9,910 bases of DNA from Flavobacterium psychrophilum (GTDB taxonomy: Bacteria > Bacteroidota > Bacteroidia > Flavobacteriales > Flavobacteriaceae). The notes beneath the pieces are model-generated. The model searched no databases. It saw only the letters and a program-made list of their open reading frames with translations, and was not told the DNA's origin. The stretch lies in NCBI GenBank assembly GCA_003243255.1, contig QFQM01000162.1, forward strand, positions 1-9,910, written 5' to 3'. Shown in pieces: positions 1-6,710 of the stretch; within the stretch, counting starts at the first letter, position 1, and each line of letters starts with the position of its first letter. The position numbers and the translations under genes were made by a program.

Positions 1-999
1 CTTTTCGATAACACCATCGGCAGCATAAAAATGAGTCGCTTTACGATTACCGATAGTTATGGTTCCGGTTTTATCAAGCAAAAGCACATCAATGTCTCCT
101 GCTGTTTCTACCGCTTTACCCGATTTGGTAATTACATTGGCACGTAAAGCCCTGTCCATTCCGGCAATACCAATTGCAGAAAGCAGTCCGCCTATAGTAG
201 TTGGGATAAGGCATACAAAAAGAGAAATGAAGGCTGCAATTGTAATTGGTGTTTTTGCAAAATCTGCAAAAGGCTTTAAAGTCACACATACTATAATAAA
301 TACAAGTGTAAAGCCGGCAAGCAATATGGTCAGCGCAATCTCATTAGGTGTTTTCTGGCGTGATGCACCTTCTACAAGGGCTATCATTTTGTCCAGAAAG
401 CTTTCACCCGGTTCGGTAGTAACCTGTACGGTTATTTTATCAGACAATACTTTTGTACCGCCGGTAACTGAGCTTTTATCTCCACCTGCTTCACGAATTA
501 CAGGTGCGCTCTCTCCGGTAATGGCACTTTCATCTATGGTAGCAAGGCCTTCTATAATCTCACCGTCTATAGGTATGATATCACCTGCCTCACACACAAA
601 ATAGTCACCTTTTTTAAGGGAAGAGGAGGGTACTATCTGCAATTCGTTTATGTAAACTTCGCCAATCTGCTCAATTTTTTTTGCAGGGGTCTCCTCGCGG
701 GTTTTACGAAGGCTGTCGGCCTGTGCCTTACCACGAGCCTCGGCAATAGCTTCGGCAAAATTGGCAAACAATAAAGTGAATAGCAGAACAAGGAATATGG
801 TGAAATTGTATGCAAAGCTGCCTTGTCCCTGTTCTCCGTTAAGTATCCATATGCATACGCACAGCATTACGGCAGTACCTATCTCTACAGTAAACATGAT
901 AGGGTTACGGCAAAGACTTTTTGGGTTTAGTTTCACAAAAGACTGCTTTAATGCTTCCAGCACCAGTTCTTTCTGAAACAACGATTTATTGGTTTTCAT
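1..999 (-). CDS. kdpB: KdpB, K+-transporting P-type ATPase catalytic subunit (N-terminal 333 residues; cut by window edge)
   Basis: This is the ATP-hydrolysing subunit of the inner-membrane KdpFABC potassium pump. The frame is open from an ATG at 999 to position 1, giving 333 of the roughly 680 residues usual for the family. Visible landmarks are TM1-TM2 at about residues 40-90 and the actuator-domain TGES loop at 161-164. TM3 is at about 225-248, followed by the TM4 signature IPTTIGGLLSAIGIAGMDR. The phosphorylation motif DKTGT has its acceptor Asp at 309, close to E. coli KdpB Asp307. Ser164 in TGES corresponds to the E. coli serine whose phosphorylation inhibits the pump (known from the family, not seen here). 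The start lies 11 nt after the kdpA stop, so the two are surely co-transcribed. The nucleotide-binding domain, the C-terminal membrane helices and kdpC lie outside the window. Confidence 0.97.
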   Translation of the reverse strand, partial: MKTNKSLFQKELVLEALKQSFVKLNPKSLCRNPIMFTVEIGTAVMLCVCIWILNGEQGQGSFAYNFTIFLVLLFTLLFANFAEAIAEARGKAQADSLRKTREETPAKKIEQIGEVYINELQIVPSSSLKKGDYFVCEAGDIIPIDGEIIEGLATIDESAITGESAPVIREAGGDKSSVTGGTKVLSDKITVQVTTEPGESFLDKMIALVEGASRQKTPNEIALTILLAGFTLVFIIVCVTLKPFADFAKTPITIAAFISLFVCLIPTTIGGLLSAIGIAGMDRALRANVITKSGKAVETAGDIDVLLLDKTGTITIGNRKATHFYAADGVIEK

Positions 1000-1010
1000 A
1001 CATTAAATTA

Positions 1011-2699
1011 TTAAGCAAGTGAAAAGTATTCGGCAATAGGGCCAAGAGCCAGTGCCGGAAAGAAAGACAAGGCTGCAATTATGAAGATCACAGCAAATAC
1101 CATAAGTCCAAATGTTGAGGTGTCGGTCTTAAGTGTTCCTGCGCTTTCAGGGACATGTTTTTTAGCCGCCAGTATACCTGCAATTGCTATAGGGCCAACG
1201 ATAGGGAGGAAGCGCGATAAGAGCAATACAACACCTGTAGTGATATTCCACCACGGATTATTATCGCCAAGGCCTTCAAAACCGCTACCGTTATTGGCTG
1301 CCGATGAGGTAAATTCATAAAGTATTTCGCTGAATCCGTGATATCCCGGATTGTTGAGCGTACTTGCTCCATACTCTGAGAATGCCGTGCTGAGTGCTGT
1401 TCCCGAAAGGATAAGCAAGGTGTGAAGCAGTGCTATGATCATGGCAATCTTCATTTCGCGGGCTTCTATCTTTTTGCCCAAAAACTCCGGTGTCCTACCC
1501 ACCATAAGCCCACTGATAAAGACTGCCAGTATTACAAATATGTAAAAGTTAAGGATGCCAACGCCACAACCGCCGTAAAAGCAGTTTACCATCATGGCAA
1601 GCAATTGGGATAATCCTGATACCGGCATTGCACTGTCGTGCATAGAGTTTACCGATCCAGTTGATATCACCGTTGTAGCAATGCTCCAATAGCCGGAAGC
1701 CGCAGCGCCAAACCTTGTTTCTTTTCCTTCGGTAGCTCCAGCCGAAGTATCAATCCCCATCTGGCTCAGCGCGGGATTCCCATTCGTTTCTGCAATAACC
1801 GTTGGCACTGTAAGCAGTAAAAATCCAACTGTCATGACACCAAAGATCATTAATGCCAGTTTTTTTCTGTTGAGGTAAAAGCCTAATGCGAATATCATAG
1901 CAAACGGCACTATCATTTGTGCAACCATTTCTACAACATTGGTAAAGTAATTCGGATTTTCGAGTGGATGAGCCGAGTTGGTTCCAAAGAACCCACCACC
2001 ATTAGTGCCTATGTGTTTTATAGCTGTAAATGCTGCTACCGGCCCTGTAGATACCTGAACTGTTTTGCCTTCCAGGGTAACCATATCTTCCTTACCTTCA
2101 AAAGTCATTGGAGTATCATTGATTAGTAGTACTACAGCCGTGATTACTGATAGGGGTAACAGTATACGTGTACACGATTTGATGAAGTATACATAAAAGT
2201 TGCCCAGTGTGGTTGTAGTGCGCTCCTTTAATGCATTGAATAGGATGGCTCCTGCCGCCAGCCCCGTTCCTGCAGATACGAACTGCAGGAACATTAAAAA
2301 GAGCTGTGACAAATAGCTAACCCCTGTTTCGCCTGAGTAATGCTGCAAATTGCAGTTTACTACAAATGATATAGATGTGTTAAAGGCCAGGTCGGGTATC
2401 ATATTCGGATTGTTATCCGGATTGAGAGGAAGCCATCCCTGGCACATCAGCACAGCCATTCCCATCATAAACCATAAAAAATTCAGGGAAAGTAATATTT
2501 TGAGATGCTTTTTCCAGTTCATTTCCTCAGTATGGTCTATTCCGCTGATGCGATAGAATAGTTTTTCGAGAGGATTAAAAACAGGATCCAGTAAAGTGTT
2601 GCTGCCCTGGTAAACGCGTGCTATGTATTTTCCTAACGGAACCGCCAGCAACAGCGTAAGGGCGAACATTAGTATAATGCCTAAAATTTCGGTATTCAT
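1011..2699 (-). CDS. kdpA: KdpA, K+-binding and channel-like subunit of the Kdp ATPase
   Basis: KdpA is the membrane subunit that selects K+ and passes it to KdpB. The 562-aa product is full length for the family (about 557 in E. coli) and has about ten hydrophobic segments. All four pore-loop regions of the superfamily-of-K+-transporters fold can be read: NCNLQHYSGE at 115-124, GTNGGGFFGTNSAHPLENP at 231-249, VNCFYGGCGVG at 371-381 and SSAANNGSGFEGL at 465-477. The Gly equivalent to E. coli Gly232 in the second filter is present. The ATG at 2699 gives the expected N-terminus MNTEILGIIL, which starts in the first membrane helix. It lies 30 nt downstream of the kdpF stop. No frameshift or missing filter residue is seen. 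Confidence 0.98.
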   Translation of the reverse strand: MNTEILGIILMFALTLLLAVPLGKYIARVYQGSNTLLDPVFNPLEKLFYRISGIDHTEEMNWKKHLKILLSLNFLWFMMGMAVLMCQGWLPLNPDNNPNMIPDLAFNTSISFVVNCNLQHYSGETGVSYLSQLFLMFLQFVSAGTGLAAGAILFNALKERTTTTLGNFYVYFIKSCTRILLPLSVITAVVLLINDTPMTFEGKEDMVTLEGKTVQVSTGPVAAFTAIKHIGTNGGGFFGTNSAHPLENPNYFTNVVEMVAQMIVPFAMIFALGFYLNRKKLALMIFGVMTVGFLLLTVPTVIAETNGNPALSQMGIDTSAGATEGKETRFGAAASGYWSIATTVISTGSVNSMHDSAMPVSGLSQLLAMMVNCFYGGCGVGILNFYIFVILAVFISGLMVGRTPEFLGKKIEAREMKIAMIIALLHTLLILSGTALSTAFSEYGASTLNNPGYHGFSEILYEFTSSAANNGSGFEGLGDNNPWWNITTGVVLLLSRFLPIVGPIAIAGILAAKKHVPESAGTLKTDTSTFGLMVFAVIFIIAALSFFPALALGPIAEYFSLA

Positions 2700-2729
2700 T
2701 GCTTAATGTGTGATTGCACAAAGTGCAGG

Positions 2730-2807
2730 TTAAAATTTTTCGGGTTTTATGAGTACGTAACAGATGTACACAAAAACAAAGACGGCGATGATGAATAGTG
2801 CTGCCAT
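2730..2807 (-). CDS. kdpF: KdpF, small single-span subunit of the Kdp ATPase
   Basis: This 25-residue peptide consists of one hydrophobic helix (MAALFIIAVFVFVYICYVLI) followed by KPEKF. That layout, including a short polar tail after the helix, is typical of KdpF (29 residues in E. coli), the lipid-like peptide that stabilises the KdpABC complex in the membrane. Its position immediately upstream of kdpA is the canonical kdpFABC order. The ATG is only 3 nt downstream of the preceding 28-aa ORF's stop (TAA ATC ATG), so translation of the two is probably coupled. The gene is short enough to be missed by automatic callers. The identification rests on layout, position and the C-terminal YVLIKPEKF, which I recall from other Bacteroidota KdpF peptides. 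Confidence 0.88.
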   Translation of the reverse strand: MAALFIIAVFVFVYICYVLIKPEKF

Positions 2808-2810
2808 GAT

Positions 2811-2897
2811 TTAGATTTTATCAAAAAAGTCAATTGATTTGAAACAGATGGCAAAAAGCGTTATACCTGCTGCCACAAGAATGATGGTAAGTATCAT
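2811..2897 (-). CDS. 28-aa single-span membrane peptide in the kdp operon (unrecognised)
   Basis: An ATG at 2897 opens a 28-residue ORF: MILTIILVAAGITLFAICFK followed by SIDFFDKI and TAA. It has one hydrophobic segment at residues 1-18, then a Lys and an amphipathic tail rich in Phe, Asp and Lys. It sits 11 nt after the 93-aa gene and 3 nt before kdpF, fully inside the operon and on the same strand. The layout (helix, then short charged tail) resembles KdpF, but the sequence differs. It may be a second KdpF-like subunit or a regulatory micropeptide of the pump; that is inference. The tight packing argues that it is translated, since random spacing would rarely place a short ORF with a membrane helix exactly in this gap. 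Confidence 0.68.
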   Translation of the reverse strand: MILTIILVAAGITLFAICFKSIDFFDKI

Positions 2898-2908
2898 AAC
2901 AGCTAAGC

Positions 2909-3190
2909 TTAAACGCCTGAGGCATTAATCTGAGAGATGTATTCTTTACGCAATGATTGAGGAAAGAGGTTGGCAATGCTGCAGTTGTGCATTTCCATAA
3001 AAGTAGAAACAGAGAACACATAAATATTTGAGATTACATTTTTGGTCTCGGCATTTCCGGTCACCAATAGTTGCTCGGCAACACCAAGGCATTTTTTTAC
3101 ACGCTGTATGTTTCCTTTACGGATTAGGTTCTTGGTGATCTCTGCAAACTGAACTGCTTTGGTACAAGCAGATTTGGCCTGATTTTTCAT
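2909..3190 (-). CDS. 93-aa helical protein of unknown function, first gene of the kdp operon
   Basis: This is a soluble, Lys-rich, mainly helical protein (MKNQAKSACTK at the start, SLRKEYISQINASGV at the end). It has no signal peptide, membrane segment or catalytic motif that I can identify. From memory it resembles the small DUF7674-type proteins of Bacteroidota, but I cannot confirm the family. A GTG 27 nt upstream (3217) would add nine residues. I prefer the ATG at 3190 because it is preceded by an A/T-rich stretch typical of this phylum and because the added residues (MVKQIIIIK) look like translated leader. The stop is 11 nt before the 28-aa peptide, so the gene leads the kdp transcript. 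Its place suggests a role in Kdp regulation or assembly, which is inference only. Confidence 0.8.
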   Translation of the reverse strand: MKNQAKSACTKAVQFAEITKNLIRKGNIQRVKKCLGVAEQLLVTGNAETKNVISNIYVFSVSTFMEMHNCSIANLFPQSLRKEYISQINASGV

Positions 3191-3222
3191 TTTGATAATT
3201 ATTATTTGTTTTACCACTATTA

Positions 3223-3238
3223 GCCAAAATGAATGCCG
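3223..3238 (-). promoter_or_regulatory. possible sigma-54 promoter (-24/-12) for the kdp operon
   Basis: Read on the minus strand the site is CGGCATTCATTTTGGC. Compared with the sigma-54 consensus TGGCAC-N5-TTGCW it keeps the GG at -24, CA after it, the exact 10-nt spacing and TTG at -12. It has C for T at the first base, T for C at the end of the -24 box, and G instead of the important C at -12. It lies about 33 nt upstream of the ATG at 3190. The neighbouring sigma-54 activator makes such a promoter expected. The -12 mismatch keeps confidence low. Confidence 0.35.
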
Positions 3239-3255
3239 CAGAATGAGATATCGTG

Positions 3256-3280
3256 TTAACCCTTGATTTATAAGGGATTA
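3256..3280. repeat. imperfect inverted repeat upstream of the kdp operon, possible activator site
   Basis: Arms TTAACCCTT (3256-3264) and AAGGGATTA (3272-3280) are complementary at 7 of 9 positions, with a perfect inner CCCTT/AAGGG and a 7-nt spacer. The dyad lies just upstream of the sigma-54-like element in the short leader of the kdp genes. It could be an activator-binding site, but it is closer to the promoter than most sigma-54 enhancers. Confidence 0.3.
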
Positions 3281-3302
3281 TTTTTATGTGCCAGAAAAAG
3301 CA

Positions 3303-3331
3303 ATAAAAAACCCTATCAAAATGATAGGGTT
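3303..3331 (-). terminator. rho-independent terminator of the sigma-54 response regulator gene
   Basis: On the minus strand there is a perfect 9-bp stem AACCCTATC/GATAGGGTT with a 5-nt loop ATTTT, running directly into a T tract (TTTTTTATT counting from the stem end). It begins 23 nt after the regulator's stop codon. It separates that gene from the kdp transcript, implying that kdp has its own promoter in 3191-3302. Confidence 0.88.
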
Positions 3332-3354
3332 GGCTTTTCAAAATGAGAATATAT

Positions 3355-4710
3355 TTATGAATTCAGATTGTATTCGTCCATCTTTCGGTATAGCGTTGCT
3401 ATACCAATGCTAAGCAGCCTGGCGGTTTCGGCTTTATTGCCTCCGGTATAATTAAGTACTTTTTGAATATGTATCTTTTCGGCAGATGCCATAGAAAAAG
3501 CAGAGAGGGTATTACTCTCTCCCGAACCTATAGAAACAGCATTTGTACGCAGGTCAACCGGAAGGCTGTCAGGTGTTAGTGTGTCGGTATTTTCAAGGAT
3601 TACACTACGTTCCAGTATATTCTTAAGTTCGCGTATGTTCCCCGGCCATTGATGCACCCTTAATATATGAAGTGCCTCTTTAGAAATAGAGGTGATTTTT
3701 TTGTTGGTCTTTTGGCTGAATACTTTCAGGAAGTGCAACGAAAGTGCCTCTATATCTTTTGAACGCTCTCTTAGCGACGGAAGGTTTATCCTAAACGTAG
3801 ACAATCGATAATAAAGATCTTCACGGAATCTGCCGGCTTCTATTTCTTTGGCAAAATTACGGTTGGTAGCCGCTATTATCCTTACATCTACTTTAGTTGT
3901 CTTATTGCTACCTACCTTAATGAATTCTCCATTTTCTAGTACCCTCAACAGCTTAGCCTGAAGGTCAAAAGGCAGTTCGCCCACTTCATCAAGAAATATG
4001 GTTCCTTTATTAGCTTCTTCAAATAAGCCCACTTTGTCTTTTAATGCCCCGGTAAATGCCCCGGCCATATGCCCGAACATTTCGCTTTCAAGAAGGTCGT
4101 GGCTAAAAGCTGAACAGTTTATCGCTACAAAATTGTTGTTCTTTCGGGGACTGTGCTGGTGAATGGCATTGGCAAAAACTTCTTTACCGGTACCTGTCTC
4201 TCCCGTTAAGAGGACTGTAGTGTCGGTAGGAGCTACTTTTTGGGCAAGTTCTATAGCTTCTGATATGCTTTTTGAGTTGCCTATTATGCCTTCAAACGAA
4301 TATTTTTTTTCGAGTTGGGCTTCAAGTTTATCCACCCTTTTCAGGAGGCTGCTTTTTTCAATAGCCCTGTGAATAAGGGGAATGATCTTATTGTTGTCGT
4401 CGCCTTTGGTAATATAATCAAAAGCACCATTCTTAATAGCCTGAACCCCATCTGGGATATTACCATAGGCTGTAAGCAGGATTACTTCAGAAAGAGGAAA
4501 TTTTTCTTTGATCGTAAGAGTGAGGTCGACACCATTGCCATCGGGAAGTTTTACATCGCACAGTACAACATCCATGTGTTGCTGCTCAAGTATTTTTAGC
4601 CCCGATTTGCAGTCTCCGGCCTGAAAGATTTCGAAACCTTCAAGTTTCAATATCCTGGCCATGAGTCCCCTCAGCTTTTCTTCATCGTCAATGATAAGTA
4701 TTTTTTTCAC
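3355..4710 (-). CDS. sigma-54-dependent response regulator (REC-AAA+-Fis)
   Basis: This is a cytoplasmic two-component regulator of the NtrC/AtoC class that activates sigma-54 promoters on phosphorylation. The 451-aa chain has a receiver domain (about 1-118) with acidic pocket D8-D9, phospho-acceptor D52, T80 and K102. The AAA+ domain (about 142-370) has Walker A GETGTGKE at 170-177, GAFTGA at 217-222 (intact sigma-54 contact loop), Walker B IFLDE at 238-242, REDLYYRL with arginine fingers at 296-303 and [10 protein letters not shown] at 355-364. A Fis-type helix-turn-helix ends the protein (about 410-448). I chose GTG at 4710 ([10 protein letters not shown], the usual start of receivers) over an upstream TTG at 4728; no ATG is available. 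No kinase is in view. Its position beside kdp and the lack of a visible KdpE suggest it is the Kdp regulator, as I recall for other Bacteroidota; this is not proved here. Confidence 0.95.
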   Translation of the reverse strand: MKKILIIDDEEKLRGLMARILKLEGFEIFQAGDCKSGLKILEQQHMDVVLCDVKLPDGNGVDLTLTIKEKFPLSEVILLTAYGNIPDGVQAIKNGAFDYITKGDDNNKIIPLIHRAIEKSSLLKRVDKLEAQLEKKYSFEGIIGNSKSISEAIELAQKVAPTDTTVLLTGETGTGKEVFANAIHQHSPRKNNNFVAINCSAFSHDLLESEMFGHMAGAFTGALKDKVGLFEEANKGTIFLDEVGELPFDLQAKLLRVLENGEFIKVGSNKTTKVDVRIIAATNRNFAKEIEAGRFREDLYYRLSTFRINLPSLRERSKDIEALSLHFLKVFSQKTNKKITSISKEALHILRVHQWPGNIRELKNILERSVILENTDTLTPDSLPVDLRTNAVSIGSGESNTLSAFSMASAEKIHIQKVLNYTGGNKAETARLLSIGIATLYRKMDEYNLNS

Positions 4711-4754
4711 AGAAAAAATTTTAAACAAATTTAATTTATTTATGGCAGAAAGCC

Positions 4755-4780
4755 GGCATTAAACGGAATCCATTAATGCC
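4755..4780. promoter_or_regulatory. perfect 8-bp dyad upstream of the sigma-54 regulator
   Basis: Perfect arms GGCATTAA (4755-4762) and TTAATGCC (4773-4780) are separated by 10 nt that contain the smaller odd palindrome GGAATCC. The site is 45-70 nt upstream of the regulator's GTG and downstream of the 31-aa ORF. It may be an operator. A terminator is less likely because no T tract follows on the minus strand. Confidence 0.35.
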
Positions 4781-4833
4781 TGCACAAAGCCTTATTTTGG
4801 TTAAAGAACCTATTGACTTATTGTTTTCATCAG

Positions 4834-4929
4834 TCATCCAAAAGCCATCATAAAGATAAAAGCAATGAACAATAAATGAGCAGAAGTAAATTTGAATTTA
4901 CTGTATGAAGGTTTTTTAATGAATTTCAT
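4834..4929 (-). CDS. 31-aa basic/hydrophobic peptide ORF (unrecognised, candidate small membrane protein)
   Basis: In the 368-nt gap between the methyltransferase and the sigma-54 regulator, an ATG at 4929 opens a 31-residue ORF ending in TGA. The N-terminal half is strongly basic (MKFIKKPSYSKFKF, five Lys) and residues 17-31 are hydrophobic (AHLLFIAFIFMMAFG). This is the layout of a small N-in membrane-anchored peptide. It is on the same strand as its neighbours and 123 nt upstream of the regulator start. The start codon directly follows a near-perfect dyad (4930-4955). I do not recognise a family. Against it are the short length, the lack of homology evidence and the AT-rich background, which favours Phe/Lys/Ile codons by chance. 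Confidence 0.45.
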   Translation of the reverse strand: MKFIKKPSYSKFKFTSAHLLFIAFIFMMAFG

Positions 4930-4955
4930 TGTATTGAGATTTACATTTCAATACA
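4930..4955. promoter_or_regulatory. 11-bp dyad abutting the start codon of the 31-aa ORF
   Basis: Plus-strand arms TGTATTGAGAT (4930-4940) and ATTTCAATACA (4945-4955) pair at 10 of 11 positions around a 4-nt loop, and the outer 8 bp are perfect. The arm ends exactly one base from the ATG at 4929. It could be an operator overlapping the transcript start or an RNA hairpin controlling translation. A TTTG preceded by TA at three bases' distance (TAAACTTTG, minus strand, just upstream) is one base off the Bacteroidota -7 spacing. Confidence 0.4.
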
Positions 4956-5019
4956 GTCAAAGTTTATACCTTAAATTTAATCTGTTGTGATACAGTGTTT
5001 TTTGAATTTTAGTCTTACA

Positions 5020-5066
5020 TAAATCTTATCAAAATGATAAAATATATATCATTTTGATAAGATTTA
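5020..5066 (-). terminator. 20-bp perfect inverted repeat after the methyltransferase gene, probable terminator
   Basis: Arms 5020-5039 and 5047-5066 are perfectly complementary over 20 bp with a 7-nt loop. Each arm contains TTATCAAAATGATAA, itself a small palindrome, so the structure is nested. It starts 12 nt after the stop codon at 5079, which is the right place for a terminator. The stem is AT-rich and only a weak T stretch follows on the minus strand, so it could instead protect the mRNA 3' end or bind a protein. Confidence 0.6.
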
Positions 5067-5078
5067 AAGTAGTTTTAT

Positions 5079-6686
5079 TTAATTCCCTTTCAATAGATTG
5101 ATGCTTACCGTAGCTGTATCTGCATCAGGGAATCTTCTGAAAATTGAAGGGTCAGGGAATAGCCCGGCTTCTGCAGCCACGCTATTAAACACGTCTATTT
5201 CCACGATATACTGATCAGAAAAACCATGAGTAGCATCATAGGCTGTTGCCGGAGTTTTACCCATATTAGCGGCAGTGAGTTTCGGGTTAATGGTATGCAG
5301 CTCTATCAATAGCAAACCAAATTTATGAACATATGGCGACCATTTTTGAAGATGTTCTAACAGGTTATCTTCAACCAGGTTATTGCTAATTCTTCTTCCC
5401 CTGTAAGCGAATGCCCCGGTAGATTTGCTAATTCTGTCGCTATTTATGTTTTTAGGATCTTCCCAGATGCGGTTATGATCTAAAAAGGTTCTTACATTGA
5501 GTAAATCTTTTAGGTCTATATTATAGTTCTCTTTTAAGTCATCCGAAAGCACATCGGGCCTTCCTATATCGCCCCAAATTACCTTAGCCCATATGTCTGC
5601 TTTTATCAGGTTAGCCCGGGTTACCTTCAATGCCGCTTCATTATAGTCAGCGCCTACCAAAAATAACGGATATTCATCGAGCATTTTGCCTCTTAAGGTT
5701 TGTCGGTCTATCACTTCAAAAATATGTTGAAGAAATGCCCCGTTACCACTGCCCATATCGAGAATACCTTTAGGCTGTTCTTCTATTGGCAGGTTAAAGA
5801 GTTTAATAAGAATCTCATCTATTACTTTAAAGTAAGTATCATGAGCACCTCCGCTTCCCCATACATTCATTTCGCGGTCTACATGTATTTCATTTTCACC
5901 GTCGGCTACCATTCTCAAAGCATTAGGGTCGCCAAAGATCAGTTCTTCAATTTTTGCAAATGTTGGCAGGTAAGAAACCGTAACCCCATAGGCGCTGGCT
6001 CTTTTTGCATAAAATAAACCAACATCTGTAAACTGATAATTGCCTTTTTTTTCATGGAACCATCCAAGGTGAACGAAAAAGTCTAATATCTTTTTAAAAT
6101 TTTCAGGAGATCTGTGAAACTCTTCAGGCCTGAAGGAAGTCTCCATAAAATACTTATGAAACATACCATTCATGGCCAAACGAACAATAGTGGGCCCAAT
6201 AAGGTGGCCTTCTATATGTTTCAAAATCTGGTGCTGAATATTATTTGTCAGGTTGTCATCAGAGAATTCAATCCCATAATTTTGTTTGTATTTTTCAAAA
6301 ATGGCATTCAGTTTTACAAAAGGAGCATCTTCGAACAATCTCGGATGAAACTCAGTAGAGAACTGAAGCAGATCAACAACATCTTCGTAGAGATGAAAAA
6401 GAGAAAAAGCGATTTCTGATTTTTCATTAACCGATATTGTAATTTCCTGATTACTGTTGTTTACCTCATAATCTAAAAATCCCTGAGAAGCTAAAACCCG
6501 TAAACCAACATTCAGGTAACCTTCGTTGGCTTTAAAGGTAGTGGTAAGTTCGGACAACAGTGATTTTTTATTGTTTATGATGTGCTCTAAAACTCCTTTT
6601 TTTTTCAGGGCTATGGCTACAGGGGCTACTGCCAGACCATCAAGATGCCTGAAAATTGAACTACGTAATTGTGATTTATCGGTCAT
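5079..6686 (-). CDS. class I SAM-dependent methyltransferase with N-terminal winged-helix region
   Basis: The 535-aa soluble protein should transfer a methyl group from S-adenosylmethionine; the acceptor is unknown. The first ~90 residues (LDGLAVAPVAIALKKKGVLEH, then a wing-like segment) resemble the dimerising winged-helix region of small-molecule methyltransferases. The SAM fold begins at about 305 with motif I ILDMGSGNGAF (308-318), a second acidic strand VGADYN (344-349) and WGDIG (371-375). Later conserved-looking segments are NVRTFLDHNR (397-406), IELHTINP (461-468) and DATHGFSDQYIVE (484-496). From memory these recall methyltransferase domains of polyketide assembly lines such as the AprA type, some of which bind a metal; that is tentative, and no polyketide gene is in view. 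ATG at 6686 is preferred to a TTG at 6713 because a good promoter lies between 6711 and 6746. It is a single-gene unit, divergent from the LuxR-type regulator. Confidence 0.88.
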   Translation of the reverse strand: MTDKSQLRSSIFRHLDGLAVAPVAIALKKKGVLEHIINNKKSLLSELTTTFKANEGYLNVGLRVLASQGFLDYEVNNSNQEITISVNEKSEIAFSLFHLYEDVVDLLQFSTEFHPRLFEDAPFVKLNAIFEKYKQNYGIEFSDDNLTNNIQHQILKHIEGHLIGPTIVRLAMNGMFHKYFMETSFRPEEFHRSPENFKKILDFFVHLGWFHEKKGNYQFTDVGLFYAKRASAYGVTVSYLPTFAKIEELIFGDPNALRMVADGENEIHVDREMNVWGSGGAHDTYFKVIDEILIKLFNLPIEEQPKGILDMGSGNGAFLQHIFEVIDRQTLRGKMLDEYPLFLVGADYNEAALKVTRANLIKADIWAKVIWGDIGRPDVLSDDLKENYNIDLKDLLNVRTFLDHNRIWEDPKNINSDRISKSTGAFAYRGRRISNNLVEDNLLEHLQKWSPYVHKFGLLLIELHTINPKLTAANMGKTPATAYDATHGFSDQYIVEIDVFNSVAAEAGLFPDPSIFRRFPDADTATVSINLLKGN

Positions 6687-6710
6687 AGTAAACAAATGAA
6701 GAGGTATACT

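Noticed and set aside
59..604. 181-codon plus-strand open frame opposite kdpB
   Set aside because: It is the antisense shadow of a clearly conserved kdpB segment (TGES, DKTGT on the other strand) and shows no recognisable domain.
3288..3293. Perfect TGGCAC (minus strand), the -24 box of sigma-54 promoters, upstream of kdp
   Set aside because: No GC or TTGC lies at the required 10-nt distance downstream, so the second half of the promoter is missing. The imperfect but correctly spaced element at 3223-3238 fits better.
3117..3341. 74-codon minus-strand frame overlapping the kdp leader
   Set aside because: It runs across the rho-independent terminator and overlaps the 93-aa gene in another frame; composition and position indicate a chance ORF.
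5700..6419. Plus-strand frames of about 100 codons opposite the methyltransferase
   Set aside because: They are antisense to conserved SAM-binding and N-terminal segments and show no domain or initiation context.
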